DNA of 64,000 nucleotides from 0-14-0-20-45-22 sp041645495. GTDB lineage: Bacteria > Fidelibacterota > UBA2242. Position 1 is the first letter of the stretch. The number at the start of each line of letters is the position of its first letter. Of this stretch, positions 25,698-34,973 are shown piece after piece. The position numbers and the translations under genes are program-made. The notes below the pieces were generated by a model. The model was not told the DNA's origin, did no database searches, and saw nothing but the letters and a program-made list of their open reading frames with translations. The DNA is taken from assembly GCA_041645495.1 (NCBI GenBank), contig JBAZPZ010000002.1, positions 1 to 64,000 of the forward strand. Reading direction: 5' to 3'.

Positions 25698-25818
25698 CTG
25701 TTGGATTTGGGGTAAAGTAGGGTTAATGTAATGGGTAAGGTTGTTTTTGAAGTTGTCTCCGTGATCTCTGCATTCTCTGCGAACTCCGCGGTTAAGAGAT
25801 GGGTTTATCGGATCGTAG
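25698..25818. other. Spacer between the tandem array and tgt
   Basis: The first 50 bases after the array are still G/T-rich but irregular. A dispersed element follows at 25757-25793, then about 25 bases leading to tgt. No convincing promoter or terminator was seen. Confidence 0.5.
25757..25793 (+). repeat. Dispersed intergenic element, copy 3
   Basis: CTCCGTGATCTCTGCATTCT followed by CTGCGAACTCCGCGGTT. The last 13 bases equal 15277-15289, and ATCTCTGCATTCTC matches the minus strand of 15170-15183 at 13 of 14 positions. It lies in the gap before tgt. Confidence 0.55.
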
Positions 25819-27024
25819 ATGAACTTTAACATTTTATCCAAAGATGCCAATTCTCTCGCTCGCGCGTGCCGGTTTGAAACCGACCACGGCGCCGTCGAGA
25901 CGCCGATTTTTATGCCGGTTGGAACGCATGGTGTCGTCAAGACTTTGACGCCTGTGGAATTGGACGACTGTCGGGCGCAGATAATACTTGGCAATACGTA
26001 TCATCTGTTTTTGCGGCCGGGATTGGAAGTCATTCAGGGCGCGGGCGGATTGCATCGATTCAACGGCTGGAAAAAACCGATTCTGACCGATAGCGGCGGT
26101 TTTCAGGTTTTCAGCCTGTCGCATCTCGGTAAAATCACCGACGAGGAAGTAAAATTTCGTTCGCACATCGACGGAACGGAATACACATTGTCGCCGGAAA
26201 TCTCGATGGAAATCCAGAACAAGCTCGGCTCCGACATCATCATGGCGTTCGACGAGTGCACGCCGTATCCGTGCGATTACGAATACGCCAAACAATCGCT
26301 GAAACGGACGCACGAATGGGAACACCGCTCGAAAATCCATTTTGACAAATTGAAACCGCTTTACGGGCATCGGCAATTTCTATTCGGAATCGTTCAGGGA
26401 AGTGTTTATCCCGATCTTCGGCAGGAGAGCATCGAGACGCTGAGTCAATTGGATTTCGACGGATACGCCGTCGGCGGACTCGCTGTCGGCGAACCGAAGG
26501 AAAAAATGTACGAAATGCTGGGACAGATTTCGCCGAACCTGCCGGAAAACGCGCCGCATTATCTGATGGGCGTCGGCAAACCGGAAGATATCATTCACGG
26601 CATCGCGCTGGGAATCGACATGTTCGACTGCGTTCTGCCATCCCGGAATGCGCGGAACGGAATGCTTTATACATGGAACGGACGAATCGTCCTCAAACAA
26701 TCGCAGTATCGGATGGATTTCAACCCGCCGGACGAACGATGCGACTGCTATGCGTGCCGCAATTTTTCCAGAGCGTATCTGCGCCATCTGTATATGATTG
26801 GCGAGATGACCGGTTTGCGGCTCAATACGCTTCACAATATTCATTTCTTTCTGGAATTGGCGGCGAAGGCGCGCGAGTCGATCCGAAATGGCGTTTTCGG
26901 TGAATTTCAGGCGGAGTTTTTCCGCAATTATCCCGAGGAACCTGACCACTGGGAAGCGAATGTCATTCACCGGGAAGAGCGCCGAAAGAAACATCTTGAG
27001 GAAAATGCCGACAGAAGTGAGTAA
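25819..27024 (+). CDS. tgt: tRNA-guanine transglycosylase (queuine tRNA-ribosyltransferase)
   Basis: 401 residues. The enzyme swaps guanine 34 of GUN-anticodon tRNAs for preQ1 on the way to queuosine. Visible landmarks: TDSGGFQVFSL with the general acid/base Asp, the DECTPYPC substrate region, GIVQGSVYPDLR, and FDCVLPSRNARNG with the nucleophile Asp. The zinc site is CDCYACRNFSRAYLRH (three Cys and a His). The ATG at 25819 has only a weak ribosome site. About 25 residues of charged tail (REERRKKHLEENADRSE) extend the C-terminus. It precedes nadA-nadB and yajC, and tgt-yajC proximity is common in bacteria. Confidence 0.98.
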   Translation: MNFNILSKDANSLARACRFETDHGAVETPIFMPVGTHGVVKTLTPVELDDCRAQIILGNTYHLFLRPGLEVIQGAGGLHRFNGWKKPILTDSGGFQVFSLSHLGKITDEEVKFRSHIDGTEYTLSPEISMEIQNKLGSDIIMAFDECTPYPCDYEYAKQSLKRTHEWEHRSKIHFDKLKPLYGHRQFLFGIVQGSVYPDLRQESIETLSQLDFDGYAVGGLAVGEPKEKMYEMLGQISPNLPENAPHYLMGVGKPEDIIHGIALGIDMFDCVLPSRNARNGMLYTWNGRIVLKQSQYRMDFNPPDERCDCYACRNFSRAYLRHLYMIGEMTGLRLNTLHNIHFFLELAAKARESIRNGVFGEFQAEFFRNYPEEPDHWEANVIHREERRKKHLEENADRSE

Positions 27025-27097
27025 GTTATGGCGATGAAATTTGAAAGTATTTGGAGTTCGTCGAGAGCCAACCGGAAATGAAAAGGCAATTGGTTAA

Positions 27098-28186
27098 ATG
27101 GATATAAATGTTTCCTTCCCGCCTGAGGAATATTTCAGGCTGACAAATGAGGAAATCGACGGGCGAATCCTGGCCGCCAAATCGGTACTCGGCGATTCGC
27201 TGTTCATTCTCGGCCATCACTATCAACGCGACGAAGTGATCCGCTATGCGGACGCAGTCGGCGATTCATTTGGACTGTCTAAAAAAGCCGCGCAGACTTC
27301 GGCGAAATTTATCGTTTTTTGCGGCGTGCATTTTATGGCTGAAACCGCTGACATCGTCACGGCGCCGGATCAAAAAGTTTTTATGCCGGACGTGACAGCC
27401 GGATGTTCGCTTGCCGATATGGCGAATATCGATCAGGTCGAAAAAGCGTGGCAGAAAATCAACTTTTTCAATCCGAAGAAAACGATTCCGATCACGTACA
27501 TCAATTCGAGCGTCGCGTTGAAAGCCTTTTGCGGAAAGAACGACGGCATTGTCTGCACGTCGTCGAACGCCCAAAAAGCGCTGGAATGGGCCTGGGCGCG
27601 CGGCGAGCGGATTTTCTTCTTTCCGGATCAGTTTCTCGGACTGAATACGGCTTATCGGATGGGCGTTCCGCTGGAGCAGATTTTAGTGTGGAATCAGGAC
27701 AAACCGTTCGGTGGACATTCCAAACCGGCGATCGAAAAATCCCGGTTGATCCTCTGGAACGGTTCCTGTTGTGTGCATCAGGAATTCAGCAAGGAACATA
27801 TCGATTTGCTTCGGCGGGAAGATCCGGCGATTCAAATCATTTCGCATCCGGAATGCAATTTCGACGTCGTGCAAAGTTCCGATTTCGTCGGAAGCACGGA
27901 ATACATTATCCGAAAGATTTCCGAAAGCCCGGACAGAACGCATTGGGGCGTTGGGACTGAAAAGAATTTGGTCAACCGCCTGAAGAACCGTTTCCCGAAC
28001 AAGAAGATCGTCTTTTTACAAAATTACGAGCCGTTCTGCGTCTCGATGTCGCAAACGACCGCCGTTCATTTGCTCTACGTTCTGGAGAATTTGGCGAAGG
28101 GTAGTTTGATCAATCAGGTTCTTGTCGAAAGCGAAAACCGTGAAAAAGCGCTGATGGCGCTGAATCGCATGTTGGAGTTGGCATGA
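27098..28186 (+). CDS. nadA: Quinolinate synthase NadA
   Basis: 362 residues. It condenses iminoaspartate with dihydroxyacetone phosphate to quinolinate, the second step of de novo NAD synthesis, using a [4Fe-4S] cluster. Expected motifs are present: ILGHHYQRDEVIRYADAVGD, the cluster cysteines in VFCGVHFMAETADI, GIVCTSSNA and SHPECNFDVV, and FFPDQFLGLNTA. The C-terminal FLQNYEPFCVSMSQT is also typical. Its stop overlaps the nadB start in ATGA (28183-28186), so substrate-producing and substrate-using enzymes are co-translated, which suits an unstable intermediate. Confidence 0.98.
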   Translation: MDINVSFPPEEYFRLTNEEIDGRILAAKSVLGDSLFILGHHYQRDEVIRYADAVGDSFGLSKKAAQTSAKFIVFCGVHFMAETADIVTAPDQKVFMPDVTAGCSLADMANIDQVEKAWQKINFFNPKKTIPITYINSSVALKAFCGKNDGIVCTSSNAQKALEWAWARGERIFFFPDQFLGLNTAYRMGVPLEQILVWNQDKPFGGHSKPAIEKSRLILWNGSCCVHQEFSKEHIDLLRREDPAIQIISHPECNFDVVQSSDFVGSTEYIIRKISESPDRTHWGVGTEKNLVNRLKNRFPNKKIVFLQNYEPFCVSMSQTTAVHLLYVLENLAKGSLINQVLVESENREKALMALNRMLELA

Positions 28187-29754
28187 GTCAATCGGATACG
28201 CCATTTCGCGAAACGGATGTGCTGGTGATCGGGGCCGGATTGGCCGGTTGTGCGGCGGCTTTCGCGGCGCAAAAGGCCGGACTAAGAGTCATTTTGACGA
28301 CCTGTCAGGATGAATTCACCGAGTCGTCGTCGTATTATGCGCAGGGCGGAATCATTTACCGCGGCGAGAACGACTCGATCGAGAATTTGCTGGAAGACTT
28401 TCAGCGGGCGGGCGCCGGGATCGTCAACGAGCAGGCGGTCAGACAGATTTATCGATACGGACCGGAATTCATCGAGCAAATTCTCGTCGGCGATCTTCAG
28501 ATTCCGTTCAACCGAACGGATGACGGGAAAATTGCGCTGACAAAAGAGGCTTCGCATTCGATTCCACGCATCGCTTACGTAGAAGATCATACCGGCAAGG
28601 CGATTCAGGAATTGTTTTACAAAAAAATCCGCTCGCTGGAAAACGTCGAAATCCTGACTTCCGCAAGTGCGGTCGATCTCATCACACTTGCGCACCATTC
28701 GCTGAATCAGTTGCATATTTACGAACCGAGCACCTGTGCCGGCGCTTATATTTATTTTCAGAAAGAAAACGAGGTGCGCTCGATTCTTGCGAAGCAGACG
28801 ATTCTGGCGACCGGCGGACTCGGTCGGCTTTACCTGCATTCGTCCAATCCGCATCATGCGAGAGGCGACGGTTACGCGATGGCTTACCGGGCAGGTGCGC
28901 GCATCATGAACATGGAATATGTCCAGTTTCATCCAACGACACTTTTTTCCAACGACGACGAGCGGTTTCTGATCACCGAGGCAATGCGCGGCGAGGGCGG
29001 AATTCTTCGGAACAACGCCGGAGAAGATTTTATGAAGCGGTACGATTCCGCCGGTTCGCTTGCACCGCGGGATGTCGTCGCGCGAAGCATCATTCATGAA
29101 ATGAGCAACACCGGCACGCCGTACGTTCTGCTCGATATTACGTATCGGGACGCCGATTGGATCAAACACCGTTTTCCGATCATTTGTCAGAAATGTCTCG
29201 AAGTGAAAGTCGATATCACCAAAGAAGGAATTCCGGTCGTTCCCGCGGCTCATTATGAATGCGGTGGCGTCGCGACCGACATGCTGGCAAATACGACGAT
29301 TCGCCGACTCAAAGCCATCGGCGAAGTCGCCTGCACCGGCTTGCATGGCGCAAACCGGCTCGCCAGCAGTTCGCTTCTCGAATGTCTGGTTTTCGGAACG
29401 CTTGCCGGGCGTGATTGCTCCGAACGGATTCGGCAAAACAAGATCGTCACACCGCAGATCGCCAAATGGAAAATCGAATACGAACCGCTCGATCCCGACC
29501 TTTTGCGGCAGGATCGGTTGACGCTGAAACATACGATGTGGAATTACGTCGGGATCGTCCGAAATGCCAAAAAATTGGAACGCGCCTACGGAATTTTGTA
29601 TCGGTTGAAACAGGACATCGATCAATTTTACGCGCACAGTCAATTAAACGATGATTTATTGGGACTCCGAAACGCCGCAACAACGGCGATGTTGGTATTG
29701 CACGCGGCCACTTTGCATAAGGGAAGTTGCGGTTGCCATTATCGGGTCGATTGA
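28183..29754 (+). CDS. nadB: L-aspartate oxidase NadB
   Basis: 523 residues. This flavoprotein oxidises L-aspartate to iminoaspartate, the substrate of NadA. The FAD site is seen in VLVIGAGLAGCAAAFAAQKA (about 11-30), followed by SSSYYAQGGI. The succinate-dehydrogenase/fumarate-reductase fold continues with VQFHPTTLFS, ITEAMRGEGGIL, RDVVARSI and AAHYECGGVATD, then GLHGANRLASSSLLECLVFG. The C-terminal helical domain is present (TLKHTMWNYVGIVRN) and the tail ends HKGSCGCHYRVD. Overlaps nadA by 4 bases. Confidence 0.98.
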   Translation: MSQSDTPFRETDVLVIGAGLAGCAAAFAAQKAGLRVILTTCQDEFTESSSYYAQGGIIYRGENDSIENLLEDFQRAGAGIVNEQAVRQIYRYGPEFIEQILVGDLQIPFNRTDDGKIALTKEASHSIPRIAYVEDHTGKAIQELFYKKIRSLENVEILTSASAVDLITLAHHSLNQLHIYEPSTCAGAYIYFQKENEVRSILAKQTILATGGLGRLYLHSSNPHHARGDGYAMAYRAGARIMNMEYVQFHPTTLFSNDDERFLITEAMRGEGGILRNNAGEDFMKRYDSAGSLAPRDVVARSIIHEMSNTGTPYVLLDITYRDADWIKHRFPIICQKCLEVKVDITKEGIPVVPAAHYECGGVATDMLANTTIRRLKAIGEVACTGLHGANRLASSSLLECLVFGTLAGRDCSERIRQNKIVTPQIAKWKIEYEPLDPDLLRQDRLTLKHTMWNYVGIVRNAKKLERAYGILYRLKQDIDQFYAHSQLNDDLLGLRNAATTAMLVLHAATLHKGSCGCHYRVD

Positions 29755-29787
29755 GTTATATTAATAGTCAATAAAAATGGAGGTAAC

Positions 29788-30123
29788 GTGAATTCAGTAC
29801 TTTATGCAATGGGTGGAGCCGGTCAACAACAGGGCGCTCCGAGCGGAAATCCGCTTTTGTCTCTGCTACCGTTTTTGCTGATTATCGTCGTGATGTATCT
29901 GCTGATGATTCGTCCGCAGGCGAAAAAGCAAAAAGTGAAACAGAGGATGCTCCAGGATTTGAAACCGGGAGACGACATCCTGACCATTGGCGGCATTTAT
30001 GGCAAGATCGAAGGCGTTCGCGAGAAGGAAGGACTCCTGATCGTTAAAATCGCGAAAGACGTGAAAGTTACGATCTCCCGTTCCGCCGTCGCCGATAAGA
30101 CAACCGAAAAAATGGTGGCGTAG
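29788..30123 (+). CDS. yajC: Sec translocon accessory protein YajC
   Basis: 111 residues starting at a GTG (29788) that has GGAGG four bases upstream; no ATG fits that site. One membrane helix (about 26-43, LLPFLLIIVVMYLLMIRP) is followed by the QAKKQKVKQRMLQDLKPGDD segment typical of YajC, then TIGGIYGKIEGVREKEGLL. YajC binds SecDF and helps the Sec translocase. A Gly/Gln-rich N-terminal stretch (GGAGQQQGAPSG) precedes the helix. It opens the tight group yajC-def-fmt-rsmB; secD/secF are not in the window. Confidence 0.95.
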   Translation: MNSVLYAMGGAGQQQGAPSGNPLLSLLPFLLIIVVMYLLMIRPQAKKQKVKQRMLQDLKPGDDILTIGGIYGKIEGVREKEGLLIVKIAKDVKVTISRSAVADKTTEKMVA

Positions 30124-30128
30124 CGCTT

Positions 30129-30662
30129 ATGTCTCTTCTTAGAATTCAATTGTACGGCAGTCCGATTCTGAATTCGAAGACTGCCAAAGTCGAAACGCTT
30201 CCGCCGGATTTTTCGCAAATTCTCGACGATATGTTTGAAACGATGTACGCCGACGACGGTATCGGACTTTCGGCCAATCAGGTCGGAATTCCGCTGAGTT
30301 TTTTCGTAGCCGACTTTTCTCTTCACGATGAAAACGGCAGAAAGATGGTCTTTATCAACCCGGAAATTCTCGAATATCAGGGCGAAGTCGCGGCTGATGA
30401 AGGCTGTCTCAGCGTGCCGGAAATTCGCGAAGAGGTGATCCGCGCCGAGAAGATCAAGGTTCGTTATGAAAACGTCGAGCGAAATGTTCACACTGAAGAA
30501 TTTTCCGGTTATTACGCCCGTGTAGTTCAGCACGAGACAGACCACCTGAGCGGCATCTACTTCGTCGATCGCATCAGCCGGTTGAAGCGAAGTTTCATTG
30601 CATCCAAATTAAAACGCATCGCCGCCGATGCCAAAAAAGGAGTGACGGTTCAGGTCAGTTAA
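30129..30662 (+). CDS. def: Peptide deformylase
   Basis: 177 residues. It removes the formyl group from the initiator methionine of new proteins. All three metal/active-site motifs are present: GIGLSANQVG (motif 1, Ser where Ala is usual), DEGCLSVPE with the metal-binding Cys (motif 2), and QHETDHLSG with HExxH (motif 3). It starts 5 bases after yajC and is followed 7 bases later by fmt, the enzyme that adds the formyl group, a conserved pairing. Confidence 0.98.
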   Translation: MSLLRIQLYGSPILNSKTAKVETLPPDFSQILDDMFETMYADDGIGLSANQVGIPLSFFVADFSLHDENGRKMVFINPEILEYQGEVAADEGCLSVPEIREEVIRAEKIKVRYENVERNVHTEEFSGYYARVVQHETDHLSGIYFVDRISRLKRSFIASKLKRIAADAKKGVTVQVS

Positions 30663-30669
30663 CGCCGGT

Positions 30670-31599
30670 ATGAAGATCGTCTTCATGGGAACGCCAGAAT
30701 TTGCTATTCCGTCGCTGAAAGCGCTCGCCGAATCGCGTCACACGGTTCTCGCCGTCGTGACCGCTACGGATACCGAAAAAGGACGCGGATTGAAGATTCA
30801 GGAACCGCCCGTTAAAACGTTGGCGAAGGAACTCGGCTTGCCTGTCTTTCAGCCAGCGGATTTGAAATCCCCGGAATTTATCGGGCAGATGAAGAATCTG
30901 TGCGCCGATCTGTTTGTCGTCGTTGCGTTCCGCATTCTGCCGGTCGATTTGCTGGAGGTTCCGCGGCTCGGTTCGGTCAATCTGCACGCTTCGTTGCTCC
31001 CGAAATATCGTGGCGCGGCTCCGATCAACTGGGCGATCATCAACGGAGAGAAAGAAACCGGGCTGACGATTTTTCGCATTCAGGCGCGGGTCGATACCGG
31101 CGATATTCTTTTTCAGGAAAAAATGCCGATCCTGCCGGAAGACACGTTCGGCTCACTCTACGAAAAACTGTCCCGGTTGGGCGGCGAATCGCTCGTGCGC
31201 ATCGTGAATGCGCTCGAAGAAAACTGTCTCGCACCGATTCCGCAGCGACACGAATTGGCGACTCAGGCGCCGAAAATTTTTCCCGAGATGGGAGAGATCG
31301 ACTGGAAAAAAGATGCTTTTTCGATTAAAAATCAGATCCATGGACTTTCGCCCACACCCGGCGCGTACTCCTTTTTCCGCAAGAAACGCATCAAGTTTTT
31401 ATCGGCGGCCATCGAAACCGGCGACGATTCAAATGCGACCGGCGCCATCGTCCTCCGTGAGAAAAACCGGCTGGGAATCCAAACCGGCGACGGTGTTTTG
31501 TTTCCAAAGGAAGTTCAGGCGGAAGGGAAAAAACCGCTTCCGATCGTTGAATTCCTACGCGGTTTTCCGGGCCGGATAGGAGAAGCATTTTCCGAATGA
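30670..31599 (+). CDS. fmt: Methionyl-tRNA formyltransferase
   Basis: 309 residues. It formylates initiator Met-tRNA with 10-formyl-tetrahydrofolate. MKIVFMGTPEFAIPSLKAL starts the Rossmann-like domain; NLHASLLPKYRGAAPINWAI holds the catalytic Asn-His region and the folate loop; VDTGDILFQ and the C-terminal OB-type domain (IKNQIHGLSPTPGAYSFF) follow. The last bases overlap the rsmB start in ATGA (31596-31599). Confidence 0.98.
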   Translation: MKIVFMGTPEFAIPSLKALAESRHTVLAVVTATDTEKGRGLKIQEPPVKTLAKELGLPVFQPADLKSPEFIGQMKNLCADLFVVVAFRILPVDLLEVPRLGSVNLHASLLPKYRGAAPINWAIINGEKETGLTIFRIQARVDTGDILFQEKMPILPEDTFGSLYEKLSRLGGESLVRIVNALEENCLAPIPQRHELATQAPKIFPEMGEIDWKKDAFSIKNQIHGLSPTPGAYSFFRKKRIKFLSAAIETGDDSNATGAIVLREKNRLGIQTGDGVLFPKEVQAEGKKPLPIVEFLRGFPGRIGEAFSE

Positions 31600-32942
31600 G
31601 AGCCCGAACCGCCGCCGTCGAAATCCTCAATTCGCTTCACAAACAACCGTCAGATTTCGAGACGCGCGTCTCGGAGTTTGTCTCGACGATTGAATTTTCT
31701 CAGGAAGACCGCGATTTTATTTACGCACTCGTCAAAGGCGTTATTCAATATCGCAGACTGTTGGACTATATTTTAACCTTTTCGCTGAATCGTCAGTTTA
31801 GCCAGATCGAGGTAACGGCGGTAAATTTGTTGCGTATCGGCGCCTTTCAGTTAGTCGTATTGAAAACACCGCCGCATGCGCTAGTCTATGAAACCGTTGA
31901 AGCCGCCAAAGAGTTGAAACGTCCCGACCTCGGTCCGTTGATAAACGCCGTTTTGAGAAATTTGCCCGAAGAGGCCGCGTGGCGAAAATCGCTGAGCAGA
32001 ATCGCGGACGAAACTGAGCGGCTTGGCATCGAGTTTTCGCATCCGGATTGGTTGGTGAAGCGGTGGATGGCCAATTTCGGCGTCGAATCGACTCGCCGGA
32101 TTCTGGAATTCAACAATTCTTATCAGCCGATTTGCTTTCGGCACAACCCGATCCGTTTTTCGTGGACCAAGACGGAGGAACGCCTTGCGCAACAGAAGCA
32201 AACGGTGAAAATCATTTCTGAAAAACCAATCCATTTCTTTTCAGTCAGTCGTCCGGGCATTTTACTGAAAAGTGATTTTTTCAAGGAAGGCGGCTGTTCG
32301 GTTCAGGATTACAATCAGGCGCTCGCCGTTCTTTTGCTTTCTCCCAAAGAAGGCGAGACGATCGTCGATGTCTGCGCCGCACCGGGCGGCAAATCGACAT
32401 TTATCGCTCAGTTGGCGGGTAATCGTTCCGCCGTTCATGCTTCCGACATCAACGAGCAGAAAATGAATCTTGTGAAAAATGAGTGCCTACGGTTAGGAAT
32501 CGATTCGATAAATTATCATGTGGCGGATGCGAGCCGCGACGCGTTTCCGGAAGCGGATAAAGTCTTGATCGACGCGCCTTGCACCGGCACCGGCGTCCTG
32601 TCCCGACGAGCCGATCTGCGCTGGAACCGGACGGTTCATCACATGAAGCAAGTGCGTCGTCTACAGATCGGGATTCTTGAAAATGTCGCGAAATACGTTC
32701 GCATCGGCGGCACGCTCGTTTACAGCACCTGCAGTCTGGAGCCGGAAGAAAATTGGGACGTCGTTCGGGAGTTTTTGGCCGGTCATCCCGAATTTTCCGT
32801 CCAGCCCGCGCAAAAATGGATCGAGAAAACGTACTGCGACGATTCCGGAGCCGTTCAGATCCTTCCGCATCGGCATAACCTGACCGGTAGTTTTGCGGTC
32901 CGTCTGAACAAAACATCGTCCGGCGCATTACATGAAAAATAA
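31596..32942 (+). CDS. rsmB: 16S rRNA m5C967 methyltransferase RsmB
   Basis: 448 residues. An N-terminal NusB-like RNA-binding domain (1-140; RTAAVEILNSLHKQ, GAFQLVVLKTPPHALVYETV) is joined to a SAM-dependent methyltransferase with VCAAPGGKSTFIAQL (SAM loop), DAPCTGTGVLSRRADLRW (with the Pro-Cys motif) and YSTCSLEPEEN, where the Cys is the catalytic nucleophile of m5C enzymes. fmt-rsmB linkage is very common. Overlaps fmt by 4 bases; a 20-base gap separates it from the PASTA protein gene. Confidence 0.97.
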   Translation: MRARTAAVEILNSLHKQPSDFETRVSEFVSTIEFSQEDRDFIYALVKGVIQYRRLLDYILTFSLNRQFSQIEVTAVNLLRIGAFQLVVLKTPPHALVYETVEAAKELKRPDLGPLINAVLRNLPEEAAWRKSLSRIADETERLGIEFSHPDWLVKRWMANFGVESTRRILEFNNSYQPICFRHNPIRFSWTKTEERLAQQKQTVKIISEKPIHFFSVSRPGILLKSDFFKEGGCSVQDYNQALAVLLLSPKEGETIVDVCAAPGGKSTFIAQLAGNRSAVHASDINEQKMNLVKNECLRLGIDSINYHVADASRDAFPEADKVLIDAPCTGTGVLSRRADLRWNRTVHHMKQVRRLQIGILENVAKYVRIGGTLVYSTCSLEPEENWDVVREFLAGHPEFSVQPAQKWIEKTYCDDSGAVQILPHRHNLTGSFAVRLNKTSSGALHEK

Positions 32943-32962
32943 ATTGTTTTTAGGGTAAAAAT

Positions 32963-33709
32963 ATGAGAGTTCGCACGAAAAATTTATTCCGGTTTCTCGC
33001 GGCGTTTGCGGTCTTCACGATCGTTTTTGGCGTCCTGATGGATAAACTGATCCTGCCGCTCTACGTCCGGCACGGAAATGAATATGAACTGCTCGACGTT
33101 CGGCACAAACCTTTGCCGGAAGCCAGAGCGATTCTGGAAAGTAACGGTATCGAATCGGTTGTGAGCGATACGCTGGAAAATTCGGACTTCCCGCCGCAAA
33201 CGGTCATCGACCAGCAACCGCCGGCGGGATACATGGTGAAAAAGGGCCGAATCGTCAACCTGATCATTTCCGGCGGAGAACGCTATTTCCCAATGCCGAA
33301 ACTGGTTGGAAAAGTGCTGAAAGCCGCGGATTTGGAATTGGAGCGCTGGGGCGTCGTCGTCGATTCGGTCACTCATGAATACTCGTCGGACAAACCGGTC
33401 GGCGTCGTCAGTGCGCAATCGATCTCGCCCGGATTGATGATTTCGACCAATACGCATGTCTGGCTGACGGTTAGTAAAGGCGCACCGGATAAACAACTGG
33501 AGGTTCCAGACCTCTTCGGTCTCAATCTCGACGAAGCTAGGAAAATCATTCGGAAGTCGGGACATCTTCTCGGAAAAATCCGGTACATCCAGAATCCGGA
33601 TCTGACGCCTTATACGGTCATCGGACAAAAACCGGAAGCCGGAAAATTGATGGACAATCCGACAGCGATCAGTTTGGACATCACTACGATTAGTCAGGAG
33701 GAGGAATAA
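32963..33709 (+). CDS. Membrane-anchored PASTA-domain protein
   Basis: 248 residues. A basic start (MRVRTKNLFR) and one membrane helix (about 11-27) put the rest in the periplasm. Three PASTA repeats follow at about 41-107, 108-177 and 178-246, seen by PLPEARAILESNGIE, VPDLFGLNLDEARKIIRKSG and the recurring 'TVI.QQP.AG' type phrases (DQQPPAGYMVKKG, GQKPEAGKLMDN). PASTA domains bind peptidoglycan fragments and usually sit on Ser/Thr kinases or penicillin-binding proteins; here no kinase domain is attached. The same gene is often found between rsmB and rpe in FCB-type genomes (from memory). Confidence 0.92.
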   Translation: MRVRTKNLFRFLAAFAVFTIVFGVLMDKLILPLYVRHGNEYELLDVRHKPLPEARAILESNGIESVVSDTLENSDFPPQTVIDQQPPAGYMVKKGRIVNLIISGGERYFPMPKLVGKVLKAADLELERWGVVVDSVTHEYSSDKPVGVVSAQSISPGLMISTNTHVWLTVSKGAPDKQLEVPDLFGLNLDEARKIIRKSGHLLGKIRYIQNPDLTPYTVIGQKPEAGKLMDNPTAISLDITTISQEEE

Positions 33710-33716
33710 TTTTCGG

Positions 33717-34367
33717 ATGATTCAGATCGTTCCTTCACTGCTTTCTGCCGACTTTGCAAATCTTGAACAGCAAATTCGTCTCGTCGAATCGGCGGGCGCT
33801 AAACGTTTGCATCTCGACGTCATGGACGGCCATTTCGTCCCGAATATCACGATCGGACCGTTTATCGTTTCCGCGATCCGAAAGATCACGGCGCTTCACC
33901 TCGAGTCTCATCTGATGATCGAGAATCCCGAAAAATATATCCCGCAGTTCGTTGACGCCGGAAGCGACACCGTCATCATTCATGTTGAAACGACGAAAGA
34001 CATTCCGGGCGAATTGGAAAGAATCCGGTCATTGGGCGCCCGAGCTGGACTTGTGATCAATCCGCCGACGCCGTTTACTCACGTTGAACCATTCCTGTCG
34101 ATGATCGATCACTTGTTGATAATGACGGTCAATCCCGGTTTCGGCGGACAGGAAATGATTCAAAACGCGTTGGAAAAGGTCAGGCTGGCAAAATCCGCCG
34201 CGCAAAAATACGGTTTTCCGATCGAGATTGACGGCGGCGTCAATTACGAAACTCTGACGATGGCGGTTTCTTCCGGCGCGGATTTGTTAGTTGCCGGCAA
34301 CGCCATCTTTAGTGGATCCGATCCCGCGCGCACTTATGTCGACCTTAACAGAAAAGCCAACGAATGA
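33717..34367 (+). CDS. rpe: Ribulose-phosphate 3-epimerase
   Basis: 216 residues, typical size. It interconverts ribulose-5-phosphate and xylulose-5-phosphate in the pentose phosphate pathway. A TIM barrel with PSLLSADFANL, HLDVMDGHFVPNITIGP (metal His/Asp), ESHLMIENPEKYI, TVNPGFGGQ and EIDGGVNYET, including the phosphate-binding end GADLLVAGNAIF. Overlaps the next gene in ATGA (34364-34367). Confidence 0.98.
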   Translation: MIQIVPSLLSADFANLEQQIRLVESAGAKRLHLDVMDGHFVPNITIGPFIVSAIRKITALHLESHLMIENPEKYIPQFVDAGSDTVIIHVETTKDIPGELERIRSLGARAGLVINPPTPFTHVEPFLSMIDHLLIMTVNPGFGGQEMIQNALEKVRLAKSAAQKYGFPIEIDGGVNYETLTMAVSSGADLLVAGNAIFSGSDPARTYVDLNRKANE

Positions 34368-34948
34368 ATAAAGTTTACGAAGGTGAATTAGCCAGAAAAG
34401 CGATACACTACATTTCTTCGCTCATTCCATTGCTCTATTATCTTTTTTTCCCAAAAGAGACAGGGCTGATCGTCATCGGATTGATGACGCTGGGAATCCT
34501 CCTCGCCGAAGTTTTACGCATGACAATTCCATCTTGCAAACGGTTCTATGTTCAGATATTCGGTTGGATGGTTCGGCCGCATGAGAAAGAGAATCACCTG
34601 ACCGGAGCGAGTTATGTGTTTCTCGGCAGTTTGATCGTGATATACTTTTTTCCGAAGGAAATTGCGACGATTTCTCTCCTCTTTCTAACCATAGGCGATC
34701 CGTCAGCGGCGCTTATCGGGATGGCGTTTGGGAAAATCCGCCTTCTCCATAAGAAGACGCTGGAAGGCGCGCTCGCGTTTGTTCTGTCCGGACTCTTGGT
34801 GACTTTTTGGATTCCCGGCGTGCCGTTTTGGGTAAAAGTCGTCGGCGCGGTCGCAACGTGCTTCGTGGAGTTGATGTCGTGGAAACTCGACGATAATATC
34901 ACCATTCCGCTGATCGGAAGCATACTCATGGTTGCTTTAATGAGATAA
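34364..34948 (+). CDS. Dolichol/phytol-kinase-like membrane protein (SEC59/DGK1/VTE5 family)
   Basis: 194 residues with about six membrane helices. ELARKAIHYISSLIPLLYYL near the start and TIGDPSAALIGMAFGKIRLL followed by KKTLEGALAFVLSG match the CTP-dependent lipid kinase family that phosphorylates polyprenols, phytol or diacylglycerol. The GDPxAAxxG and K-T-x-E-G motifs form its nucleotide site. The substrate cannot be told. Translation is coupled to rpe by a 4-base overlap. Confidence 0.88.
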   Translation: MNKVYEGELARKAIHYISSLIPLLYYLFFPKETGLIVIGLMTLGILLAEVLRMTIPSCKRFYVQIFGWMVRPHEKENHLTGASYVFLGSLIVIYFFPKEIATISLLFLTIGDPSAALIGMAFGKIRLLHKKTLEGALAFVLSGLLVTFWIPGVPFWVKVVGAVATCFVELMSWKLDDNITIPLIGSILMVALMR

Positions 34949-34973
34949 ACAGTAGTGAGGCGGTTGGCTGTTC

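Noticed and set aside
28282..29643. 453-codon open frame antisense to nadB
   Set aside because: It is an accidental frame opposite a conserved gene, has no ribosome site, and its translation shows no family motif.
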